Shown here in pieces: positions 1-7,974 of a stretch of DNA of 58,101 nt (its first letter is position 1; each line of letters opens with the position of its first letter). Both the position numbers and the translations under genes were made by a program. This stretch comes from Bacteroidales bacterium UBA4070. Its GTDB lineage: Bacteria; Bacteroidota; Bacteroidia; Bacteroidales; VadinHA17. The DNA lies in the NCBI GenBank assembly GCA_002383485.1, contig DFYY01000015.1, positions 1 through 58,101 on the forward strand, written 5' to 3'. The notes under the pieces were generated by a model. It saw nothing but the letters and a program-made list of their open reading frames with translations, had not been told where the DNA came from and ran no database searches.

Positions 1-408
1 GCCCATGCCGGGCGCACATCAAAAAAAGACCTTCATCAAATCAGGTCTTCAAACGATGCCCGGGAAATTGTACAACCCTACTTTGCCGACCTCACGCATG
101 AGGAGTTTTACTGCATATTTCTGAACAGGGCAAACCGGGTGATTAAAATTGAACAGATTTCAAAGGGAGGCATTTCCGGAACCGTTACCGATGTCCGGAT
201 AGTTCTCAAAAGTGCAGTTCTGAATACTGCTTCAGGGATGATTGTAGCGCATAACCACCCCTCCGGAAATCTCAGCCCGTCGGATTCTGATATCAAGATT
301 ACGCAGAAAATAAAAGAAGCCGGATTATTACTTGATGTTCAGTTACTCGATCATTTGATAATGGCCGGCACAGATTATTACTCCTTCGCTGATAACGGAG
401 CACTTTAA
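1..408 (+). CDS. radC: RadC-like JAB/MPN domain protein, 3' part
   Basis: The reading frame is open from the first base of the window, so the N-terminus lies outside it. About 135 residues are visible. The C-terminal JAB metalloprotease-like core is intact: a segment ending VAHNHPSGNLSPSDSD carries the HxH...SxxD metal-binding signature, followed by the LLDHLIM helix typical of RadC. An internal GTG at 139 would give only 89 residues and would cut into the fold, so it is not the start. Family members were once linked to DNA repair but their role is unclear; many are carried on mobile or defence islands. It lies about 400 bases upstream of the CRISPR array on the same strand as the crRNA sense. 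Certain as a family call, uncertain as to function. Confidence 0.85.
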   Translation, partial: AHAGRTSKKDLHQIRSSNDAREIVQPYFADLTHEEFYCIFLNRANRVIKIEQISKGGISGTVTDVRIVLKSAVLNTASGMIVAHNHPSGNLSPSDSDIKITQKIKEAGLLLDVQLLDHLIMAGTDYYSFADNGAL

Positions 409-803
409 TAGTGTGCTGTCACTGATTTGAATGCTGAAATTTCATTACCAGCATTTGGGGAGCCAGCTCCCCCCTCACCCGTACCTTAGGTTCACCCAGA
501 CCTCACCCCCCTTACCAAGAGATAATAAACTATGACCAGAAGGTCTTACATACCCCGTATGAAATCTTTAAGTAGATTATTGTTTTAATTGCCACGGAAC
601 TCTAATAAGAATCCGGACAGGTAAGTACCTGTCCGGATTGCAGGTTGGCCTCATTGTGCGCTGCCCTTGACAGCCTACCTAGCCCCCATCACCTGCGAGG
701 CGCTAACTTGGTATTACATCCGCACAACTTAACCCTAAGCAAAAATACATACAAAATGAGACCATTTATGCCAATGGGCAACATTTTGATTTACCTACAA
801 TTG
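409..803. other. Intergenic region between radC and the CRISPR array
   Basis: No credible gene is seen in these 395 bases. Just after radC two nested inverted repeats (430-436 with 449-455, and 457-462 with 467-472) could end radC transcription, although no T-run follows. A perfect 14-base inverted repeat with a 2-base centre lies at 610-639. The last 80 bases before the first repeat are moderately AT-rich, but I found no good Bacteroidota promoter there. Whether this is a leader or the old end of the array is unresolved. Confidence 0.5.
610..639. repeat. Perfect 14-bp inverted repeat with 2-base centre
   Basis: The arms AATCCGGACAGGTA (610-623) and TACCTGTCCGGATT (626-639) are exact reverse complements separated by AG. 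No T-run follows on either strand, so it is a poor intrinsic terminator. It could be a protein-binding site or a recombination site. Function unknown. Confidence 0.75.
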
Positions 804-2598
804 GCTGTGAATTGCTTTCAATTTGTGGTTTAACGATCTTTGACACACCCGGAAGCTGTCAAGGATTGCTGGTATCTGAGTTGTGAATTGCTTTCAATTT
901 GTGGTTTAACGATCTTTGACACACCGGCTGTTACTCATGGATACGAAAAAGGGCTGTTGTGAATTGCTTTCAATTTGTGGTTTAACGATCTTTGACACAC
1001 CCGTTGCCGACAATGTAAGCGAACTTCCCTAGTTGTGAATTGCTTTCAATTTGTGGTTTAACGATCTTTGACACACCTCTTCCGAGCCGTCAAAGGCACG
1101 AGCCTTAGTTGTGAATTGCTTTCAATTTGTGGTTTAACGATCTTTGACACACCTATTCTTTTTTTTACACCTAACCAACATATAGTTGTGAATTGCTTTC
1201 AATTTGTGGTTTAACGATCTTTGACACACCATTAGCCGCAGCTATCTGCGGAGGGCTGTTGTTGTGAATTGCTTTCAATTTGTGGTTTAACGATCTTTGA
1301 CACACCTAATGCTCTGCTTGCTGGCGCTGGTGGCCTGTTGTGAATTGCTTTCAATTTGTGGTTTAACGATCTTTGACACACCCTATCCTGAGTAAATATT
1401 ACTTGACCACTCGTTGTGAATTGCTTTCAATTTGTGGTTTAACGATCTTTGACACACCCAAGGGCGTGGCTGGGACAGACTGGGTTACGTTGTGAATTGC
1501 TTTCAATTTGTGGTTTAACGATCTTTGACACACCGACCACATCATTCTCGAACGGGTTAGCCGTGTTGTGAATTGCTTTCAATTTGTGGTTTAACGATCT
1601 TTGACACACCGAGCTAGGTGTACAAGTCAAGGGAGTAGCTGTTGTGAATTGCTTTCAATTTGTGGTTTAACGATCTTTGACACACCTTGTTGTACCAAAG
1701 ATAGTACATATATCAAGTTGTGAATTGCTTTCAATTTGTGGTTTAACGATCTTTGACACACCAGAGACCGAGATAGGCAACTATGTCACTGAGTTGTGAA
1801 TTGCTTTCAATTTGTGGTTTAACGATCTTTGACACACCGGAGTGCATACACCAAGGTGTGAAAAATATGTTGTGAATTGCTTTCAATTTGTGGTTTAACG
1901 ATCTTTGACACACCATGAACGGGGTGTATTATTGTCTGCCGCCAGTTGTGAATTGCTTTCAATTTGTGGTTTAACGATCTTTGACACACCAAGGTTCCCG
2001 TTCTTACGTTTTCGATCCTCGTTGTGAATTGCTTTCAATTTGTGGTTTAACGATCTTTGACACACCGCAATACTCGGACTTGATAAGAGCAAGTTTGTTG
2101 TGAATTGCTTTCAATTTGTGGTTTAACGATCTTTGACACACCCCAGTAGCCTCATGGAGGTCATCAAGACCGGTTGTGAATTGCTTTCAATTTGTGGTTT
2201 AACGATCTTTGACACACCTTTCATCAAAGCAACAAGCGTGGTAAATGCGTTGTGAATTGCTTTCAATTTGTGGTTTAACGATCTTTGACACACCGAATCT
2301 CTTCAACAAAGAAGTGCGTTGTCAGTTGTGAATTGCTTTCAATTTGTGGTTTAACGATCTTTGACACACCCGATGCTTGATAAACATTCATAGTTCCCTT
2401 GTTGTGAATTGCTTTCAATTTGTGGTTTAACGATCTTTGACACACCTGCAAGCTCGGCAAACAAAAGGCCGGTGGCGTTGTGAATTGCTTTCAATTTGTG
2501 GTTTAACGATCTTTGACACACCACAGGAGCCTGATCTCTCGCAGGTCAACTCGTTGTGAATTGCTTTCAATTTGTGGTTTAACGATCTTTGACACACC
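804..2598 (+). CRISPR. CRISPR array, 24 repeats of 46 bp and 23 spacers
   Basis: Repeats start at 804, 880, 956, 1032, 1108, 1185, 1261 and then every 76 bases to 2553. Each is 46 bp, begins GTTGTGAATTGCTTTCAATT and ends TTTGACACACC. Spacers are 30 bp except the one at 1154-1184, which is 31 bp. All repeats appear identical except the first (804-849), which has C for T at its second base. The repeat start matches the known long type II-C repeats of Bacteroidota. The anti-repeat of the tracrRNA at 7541-7560 pairs with the repeat 5' end, so mature crRNAs are plus-strand, converging on the minus-strand cas operon. Short open frames across the array are artefacts of the repeat period. Confidence 0.98.
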
Positions 2599-2669
2599 AC
2601 GGGTGCAGTTTTATGCCTGATTAAGTGTGTTTTAAGCCCGCAAAGAGAAATTAAAAAGTGTGTCATAAG

Positions 2670-2703
2670 AGCCTCCCCGTGTAAGTAATGGGGAGGCTTT
2701 TTT
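2670..2703 (+). terminator. Intrinsic terminator after the CRISPR array
   Basis: A perfect 9-bp stem (AGCCTCCCC at 2670-2678 with GGGGAGGCT at 2690-2698) with an 11-base loop is followed by a run of six T on the plus strand. No equivalent T-run exists on minus, so it stops plus-strand transcripts leaving the array before they enter the 3' end of cas2. This supports plus-strand crRNA transcription. Confidence 0.8.
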
Positions 2704-2713
2704 ATCCTACAAC

Positions 2714-3055
2714 TTAAAACAGTTCCAACTGCTGAGGGGTATCAGGGTGCTCTGCCTGCTTCCTCTCTCGGAAGAATTCCATCATACCGAACTGCTTATC
2801 CGTAATCGTGAAGATTATTACCTCCCCGTGAGGTGGAAGAAAACCCTTTACTCTTTTTATGTGAACATCAGCATTCTCTCTGGAGTTGCAATGCCTTGAA
2901 TATATTGAAAATTGAACCATTGTAAACCCATCACGGATCAGGTCCTTCCGGAATCTAGCGGAGAATTTTCTGTCCTTTTTAGTATCGGTAGGCAAATCGA
3001 AAAATACAAATACCCACAAGATCCTGTAATAGTTTAACCTGTTAGCTTCTTTCAT
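2714..3055 (-). CDS. cas2: CRISPR-associated endonuclease Cas2
   Basis: 113 residues, the usual length for Cas2. The ferredoxin-like fold starts with the hydrophobic strand ILWVFVFFDLPTDTKKDRK, in which the Asp after FF is the conserved metal-site residue. A second strand VQFSIYSRHCNS and the late GEVIIFTITDKQF strand fit type II Cas2. Cas2 is the scaffold of the Cas1-Cas2 integrase that inserts new spacers. It is the last gene of the cas9-cas1-cas2 operon, 17 bases after cas1, and lies between cas1 and the array. No csn2 or cas4 is present, which defines subtype II-C. Confidence 0.95.
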   Translation of the reverse strand: MKEANRLNYYRILWVFVFFDLPTDTKKDRKFSARFRKDLIRDGFTMVQFSIYSRHCNSRENADVHIKRVKGFLPPHGEVIIFTITDKQFGMMEFFRERKQAEHPDTPQQLELF

Positions 3056-3072
3056 CCATATTTACCAGTGCA

Positions 3073-3969
3073 TTATTTCAGTACCGGATATAAGAGTTTC
3101 CGAGACTCACCTGCGTAGCATTTGATCAAGGAGGCGGTCGTCCTCTGTGCAGCAATCATTAATGGACTATTTGATCCGTCAATTATTACATCAGTTGAAG
3201 GGATAACAAGAAGTCTCTTCTTAATCTCAGGAGTTAACTCCTCGATATCCTCGAAATCTGCAGCAATCTCCATCGTTATCCTGTCGATAAACGGGCGGTA
3301 TGGTTCCATGATATCATCGGCTAGACAATAGGGATTATATTTATTGCGGTGATGAATACCCTGGAAGGTCATAAGCCCTGAAGCTACAAGCGACCGTGCA
3401 ATCACGGCCCGCAGTAGAGCATACCCATAATTAAGCAGGTTGTTGGGTGGCTCACCATGCCTTTGCCTACGGAATCCTGATTCACTGCCATAAAGTGCCG
3501 ACCAGTAGAACGCAGCTGCCCTGGCTTCATAATTGTCAGGATCACCACTTCGCACTGAACCAGCCCAATATTTCATGTTATTCGCTTCAATACCCATGAT
3601 TTCAATAAGCGCTGCCTGATTGAATATCTTAGCCACAACTGTCTGCTGCCACAGGTTCTTCCTCAGAGGTTCCGATGATTCCACCTGACACCTCACCGTC
3701 TCTGTGAAGGCATGGTGTTCGTGCATCCTCAGAAGCAACGAATCAGGAAGGTGTCGTGAATTACAGATCAATATCGCCGCATTGTTCTCCATAAGGGCCA
3801 TCATGAGGGCAGCTGTTACGACAACCTGAGGATTATCGACCACAACTACACCAGTATCCTCAATAGGAACCGATTTTGAGAGCTCGTCACCAGAATATTC
3901 AATGTGCAGCTGTCCATCTTTTAGTGAAAGCTTGCAGGGATTGCCAAAATAGAACGTTCGTTTTATCAT
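3073..3969 (-). CDS. cas1: CRISPR-associated integrase Cas1
   Basis: 298 residues, full length for type II Cas1. The N-terminal beta domain (about 1-90) is followed by the helical catalytic domain. Expected metal ligands are visible: Glu148 in NYEARAAAFYW, His206/207 in GIHHRNKYNPYC, and the acidic pair in LADDIMEPYRP (about 218-222). It catalyses spacer integration with Cas2. Its ATG overlaps the cas9 stop by four bases, so translation is probably coupled. All catalytic residues are present, so the adaptation module looks functional. Confidence 0.96.
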   Translation of the reverse strand: MIKRTFYFGNPCKLSLKDGQLHIEYSGDELSKSVPIEDTGVVVVDNPQVVVTAALMMALMENNAAILICNSRHLPDSLLLRMHEHHAFTETVRCQVESSEPLRKNLWQQTVVAKIFNQAALIEIMGIEANNMKYWAGSVRSGDPDNYEARAAAFYWSALYGSESGFRRQRHGEPPNNLLNYGYALLRAVIARSLVASGLMTFQGIHHRNKYNPYCLADDIMEPYRPFIDRITMEIAADFEDIEELTPEIKKRLLVIPSTDVIIDGSNSPLMIAAQRTTASLIKCYAGESRKLLYPVLK

Positions 3970-6900
3970 TCACCAATGCTTATTATATCACCAAGGTGGT
4001 TCACCCTGACCTTAACAGCTGTCTTTAGAGCATCTGCTGATTGAAGTCTTTTAAATGAAAAATCATAATCCTTTGATACAGTTGTTTCGTATTGGTGTCT
4101 AAACCGATAGTCTCCTTTTGATATTGTTTGCACCCTGTACATCTTTTCCCCGAGCAACGCTCTGTTTAGCGGATCAAAGAAGTTAACGTCTTCAGGATTA
4201 ACATCGAAAACAAAGAGGTCATTGATCTGCATTGAAAAAAGGAACCTGAGGCCATCCTTGTCATTGCGGTCTATCACCGGATATATGGACCCATTAGTGT
4301 TTAGGTTATCCAGGCACCTTGATACAGCCTCCCAAAATGATACTACACGGTCGGTATACCTTCCGTTTTCATCTAAATATATCAGTGAATGATGGTTGCC
4401 CTTCGTGTAGACATAACCATCCCTCACCGACTCAAGGTTTCCATCATCGAACACTGTTACATGTTTCAACATAATACCCTTTTCTCTGTTCTGCCATATA
4501 GGGTCATTCAGATAATCCCTGAATGCCTGCTTAATACCACCTTTGACATCTATTCGTTCCCTGACAAGCTTCTGTGCTACCGGATCAACAATTTTCTCAA
4601 CCTCGGTAGGAGTAAGAGTTTCTGACAATAATATCCGTTTTGTAAATCTAACTCTCAATACTGTTACTTCCTTTATCTCTTTTTCTCCTTGGAAGACAGG
4701 CTTTTTGAATGCTTTGGCTGGATCACCGTTGAATGCTGCAAGTCTTTCCAATACGGCAGAACGTACAGCCTCTCCTACTATCCTGGATGCGGTCTCTTCG
4801 TCGAGCCTTTTATTGATTTTAATTTTTTCGTACCACCTGATCATTCCAAAAACGGTGTCTTTATGCAAACTCCCTCGCGGAGCCCATGTCACCTGTTCCT
4901 TCTGTCCTTTGGAGGTATTTATTATATTTAGTTTTCTGCTCAAAACTTTTGACCCCGGCTTTTTAAAAGACACAAGGATTTCCCCAAGACTCTCCATTGT
5001 TTTCCTGCGTAGGTCAGGTGCCGGAATGGGAAATCCGAAAGTTTTCTCTTTCATCTCACGGGTTGTCTCAAACAATTGGTTTGCGTTGTTGATACGCTGA
5101 ATAATGCCTTGAGTTGTCAATGCAACCACAAGTGCATCAAGGGCATGATGCCGCTGATCATCCCTCTTACTCCAGTTTTTAATCCGCTCAACTTTCTTTA
5201 GACCATTCTCTCGGTCCTTCTCCTCTCTCCATTCGGTTTCTCCAACAGCTCTGTACTTGTCAATATTTATCTCATCAATAAGGCTTTTAAGTTGCCAACT
5301 TTCTTTTAGATAGTCTGTCACAGAACCCGTTGTGGTGGTCACTTTGGGAAACACCTCCTTTAGTCTGGTAACGGTTTCAAGGACTATATACTGCGTATCC
5401 TTGAGCTGCCTGGCGAGAAAATCGCCTTTTATATCAGAACCTTTACACAGGAGATTGTCCTTCTTAGCTCTGGTGATTTTGACTTTCTTATCAGAATCAA
5501 GCCTTCCTGAGCCTTCTGTGAACAGCCGGTTAACATCTGCCACGTATCTTCCAAGTTCCGTCTCTCCTTTGGATGACATAAAATCGTATGCCGTCATCTG
5601 ATCCTTATCACGGTTACACTTACTGTGGGCAATTATCTTATTAGTCATGGCATCATTGAATGACCTTGACCACGGGATTAAATGTTCAATTTCGGCCTCC
5701 CCATTATATAATTGAGAGACAGTAATATTCTGCCCGCAATACAGACATCGCTTCTCAGTCTCATCCCAAAGTCTGTACCTTAGCAAGTCAGAACCGCTAA
5801 CCCGGTTAAATCCATGCTCCTGCTTAAGTCTTAAAGCGATTGTATCATTGAGTTTCCTCAGGTTTCTGTTCTTCTGAGTGAGTTCTCTCCGCTGTTTTGC
5901 ATTGTTTTTAAGGTCTCTGGCGAGTTCAACCCGTACTTCATCAATATGCCCGTAAGTGTCAATTATTCCGTTTACCACGTTAACAACCTGGTTAAGTACC
6001 TGTTCCACGACAGGATTCCTTAGGGAATTCGGGAATATTCTATCCATATGAATTTTCAATTCCTCACGGCGAACATGGTCAGGATTCTGGTAACCAACCT
6101 CGACACATGCTTCATAATAGTTTTTACCCTCTTCAAGTTGAGGCAGAAGCTTCCTTATTGCCCTTGTGCTTATGCTCCCGTAATCAGAAGTATAACCTAC
6201 TTCACTTGCAATAATCTCAGCTTGATTATTTGTAAATCCATATCTCTTTACGAGAGTCTTTATAACATCACTCTCATCATCAAGAGAATAGGTTATGTGC
6301 CAGAGGTCATAAAGGCCCGGGGAATGTATTTTTTGTGTATTATCAAAGGAAAGGTATCTGCCAGGTTGTTCAATGCCTGCTTTTTTCAAAGCGTTAAAGA
6401 TAGTATGATACGTTTTGTTCCCTTCAAGTAAATTATAGTTGAGATGGTACGAACGGCCTGTGTATCCAAGAATTTTCAGAACAACTGAATATGGCATTGT
6501 GTTCCTCTTAGTTAGCTGATCAGGATCATGCAGTGCGTCAAATAATCTTTTGCGTCCTTCCCACTCAATTGGCATTATGTTGTTAGACTGGTCCGTAACT
6601 TCAAGATTATTTATCTGCTGCCATATTCTGAATTCTTGATAAAACGGAGAACTCTTGGGAGTGACCTTATGTCCTTTCTCAAAAGAACAATCACTGACGA
6701 GATGTTTCTGGCTCTTTAGCTTCCTCTGGTAGAATATTATTTCATTTCTTATTTTCTGATAAAGGGTTCCCTTGTTCTCTCTGAATGTCTTCCCAGGCAT
6801 GCCTGTGAGAACAGTTGGATAAAATGTGGCCTGGCATTCCCAAATTTTATCAAACTCCGCAATATAAGAATCCCGGGGGAAGATATTCTCCCTGATTCGG

Positions 6901-7502
6901 AAACCTGGTTCAGCTTCGGCTCTGATCCGGAACCAATCAAGCAATGCAGAAGGAATATTATCTACAGTGTTACACCTGAAATTAATATATGCATCCCAAA
7001 ACTGGCCTATTGTAAGACTTTTCGTCAATTCTCCCAACTCAGCAATTCTGGTCAGGTATGATCCTTCTTCCACTCTCTGGCCTGACTTCCTACTTGACTT
7101 GTAGCCTCTTCTTTGATTCAAATGAATAAATACTCTCCCGATCTCATCAAGGGAGAGTCGTTCTGAAACTGCTATAGCACGTAACCTGTAAAGCGTTCGC
7201 TCGCCAACACGGTTAAGCAGTTGGTCTGATGGGAACATAGAGTTTTTTCTAAGAATTCTGTACAGAGCATCTCTACGGGCTTTGAACCTTTGGTTCCCCC
7301 TTCGGATCATTCGTTTTGTTCTTCGGGCTTCATTTTTGCTGGCTGAATTGCCTTGGTAAAAGTTACCATGAAAATTAGGATCCTCATTTACGATTCTTAC
7401 TCCTGTCTTAATTATATTAAGGTCTTTACCCTCACTATCATTCTCAATAAGAGCATATCCTACCGAGTTAACTCCAATGTCAAGGCCGAGTACTTTCTTC
7501 AT
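3966..7502 (-). CDS. cas9: Type II-C CRISPR effector nuclease Cas9
   Basis: 1178 residues from the ATG at 7502, which gives the canonical RuvC-I opening MKKVLGLDIGVNSVGYAL with catalytic Asp8. An in-frame TTG at 7553 would add 17 residues, but that stretch lies over the tracrRNA anti-repeat, so I reject it. An arginine-rich bridge helix spans about residues 55-85. RuvC-II contributes Glu526 (VRVELARDL). The HNH domain has CLYC at its start, the EIEHLIPWS core with His607, and HSKCNRDK. RuvC-III has HHALDAL with His785/786 and Asp789. All nuclease residues are present, so it should be active. The C-terminal part should hold the PAM-interacting domain; I cannot read the PAM. Base composition looks AT-richer than flanking housekeeping genes, consistent with transfer. 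Confidence 0.97.
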   Translation of the reverse strand: MKKVLGLDIGVNSVGYALIENDSEGKDLNIIKTGVRIVNEDPNFHGNFYQGNSASKNEARRTKRMIRRGNQRFKARRDALYRILRKNSMFPSDQLLNRVGERTLYRLRAIAVSERLSLDEIGRVFIHLNQRRGYKSSRKSGQRVEEGSYLTRIAELGELTKSLTIGQFWDAYINFRCNTVDNIPSALLDWFRIRAEAEPGFRIRENIFPRDSYIAEFDKIWECQATFYPTVLTGMPGKTFRENKGTLYQKIRNEIIFYQRKLKSQKHLVSDCSFEKGHKVTPKSSPFYQEFRIWQQINNLEVTDQSNNIMPIEWEGRKRLFDALHDPDQLTKRNTMPYSVVLKILGYTGRSYHLNYNLLEGNKTYHTIFNALKKAGIEQPGRYLSFDNTQKIHSPGLYDLWHITYSLDDESDVIKTLVKRYGFTNNQAEIIASEVGYTSDYGSISTRAIRKLLPQLEEGKNYYEACVEVGYQNPDHVRREELKIHMDRIFPNSLRNPVVEQVLNQVVNVVNGIIDTYGHIDEVRVELARDLKNNAKQRRELTQKNRNLRKLNDTIALRLKQEHGFNRVSGSDLLRYRLWDETEKRCLYCGQNITVSQLYNGEAEIEHLIPWSRSFNDAMTNKIIAHSKCNRDKDQMTAYDFMSSKGETELGRYVADVNRLFTEGSGRLDSDKKVKITRAKKDNLLCKGSDIKGDFLARQLKDTQYIVLETVTRLKEVFPKVTTTTGSVTDYLKESWQLKSLIDEINIDKYRAVGETEWREEKDRENGLKKVERIKNWSKRDDQRHHALDALVVALTTQGIIQRINNANQLFETTREMKEKTFGFPIPAPDLRRKTMESLGEILVSFKKPGSKVLSRKLNIINTSKGQKEQVTWAPRGSLHKDTVFGMIRWYEKIKINKRLDEETASRIVGEAVRSAVLERLAAFNGDPAKAFKKPVFQGEKEIKEVTVLRVRFTKRILLSETLTPTEVEKIVDPVAQKLVRERIDVKGGIKQAFRDYLNDPIWQNREKGIMLKHVTVFDDGNLESVRDGYVYTKGNHHSLIYLDENGRYTDRVVSFWEAVSRCLDNLNTNGSIYPVIDRNDKDGLRFLFSMQINDLFVFDVNPEDVNFFDPLNRALLGEKMYRVQTISKGDYRFRHQYETTVSKDYDFSFKRLQSADALKTAVKVRVNHLGDIISIGE

Positions 7503-7504
7503 GG

Positions 7505-7536
7505 TTTGTTTTTTTAAGAAATATGTTGTATCTTTA
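7505..7536 (+). promoter_or_regulatory. Predicted tracrRNA promoter
   Basis: TTTG at 7505-7508, exactly 20 bases, then TATCTTTA at 7529-7536. This fits the Bacteroidota consensus with one mismatch in the last base. It predicts a start at about 7541, which is where the anti-repeat begins. The TTTG box begins two bases beyond the cas9 start codon (7500-7502) on the opposite strand, so this promoter lies in the cas9 5' untranslated region. Confidence 0.65.
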
Positions 7537-7540
7537 TCAG

Positions 7541-7616
7541 ACAATTGAAGCAATTCACAATAAGGATTATTCCGTAGTGAAAACTTCCAAAGCGGTCCGG
7601 AAACGGGTCGCTTTTT
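7541..7616 (+). ncRNA. tracrRNA of the type II-C system
   Basis: The anti-repeat at 7541-7560 is complementary to the first 20 or so bases of the CRISPR repeat, with an uninterrupted 13-base match (AAGCAATTCACAA) and two single-base gaps further in. It is followed by a small nexus-like stem (GGA 7564-7566 with TCC 7571-7573) and an intrinsic terminator: a 9-bp stem at 7591-7599 and 7604-7612, closed by a GAAA tetraloop and followed by five T. The RNA is divergent from cas9 and overlaps its leader in antisense. It is needed for crRNA maturation and Cas9 loading. Confidence 0.9.
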
Positions 7617-7722
7617 CTACTTTAAAAATATAACTTTCTTTTATAAAACAGAAACAATACCTGCACCAATAGTTTAACTTCTATAGATTGCATTGCCCCC
7701 CAATAAGTCCCCCATTAAGCAA

Positions 7723-7747
7723 AATAGCACTGATAATCAGTGCTATT
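7723..7747 (-). terminator. Intrinsic terminator of the tRNA-Arg gene
   Basis: A perfect 11-bp stem (7723-7733 with 7737-7747) and 3-base loop lie 14 bases beyond the tRNA 3' end. On the minus strand the stem is followed by a short T-rich stretch. Confidence 0.65.
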
Positions 7748-7760
7748 AGCGTTGTAATCG

Positions 7761-7833
7761 TGATCCCGGGGCGACTCGAACGCCCAACCAACAGAACCGG
7801 AATCTGTCATTCTATCCATTGAACTACGGGACC
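7761..7833 (-). tRNA. tRNA-Arg (anticodon CCG)
   Basis: A 73-base cloverleaf on the minus strand. The acceptor arms GGTCCCG and CGGGATC pair with one G-T wobble. The anticodon stem ACAGA/TCTGT holds the loop TTCCGGT, giving anticodon CCG for codon CGG. The T-arm contains GTTCGAGTC. CCA is not encoded. It separates the CRISPR island from leuS; tRNA genes are common island boundaries, but I see no duplicated tRNA 3' end here. Confidence 0.95.
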
Positions 7834-7974
7834 GGTCAGGGTGCAAAAATACACTGCCAAAGCCGATTTTCAAAACTTAATCCTCCAAATCGGCTACCCC
7901 TCCCGCTGTACAGGGAGATTTCTGCCAAAGATTTCCTAATTTCGCACCCCATAAGCGCAAACCAATCAGTTAAT

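Noticed and set aside
645..833. 62-codon frame just before the array
   Set aside because: It runs into the first repeat, starts at a weak codon and resembles nothing.
1439..2666. Short open frames inside the CRISPR array
   Set aside because: They translate the repeat itself in a recurring pattern and arise from the repeat period; no start signals or families.
7503..7553. N-terminal extension of Cas9 from a TTG at 7553
   Set aside because: It overlaps the tracrRNA anti-repeat and precedes the canonical RuvC-I opening, which begins at the ATG at 7502.
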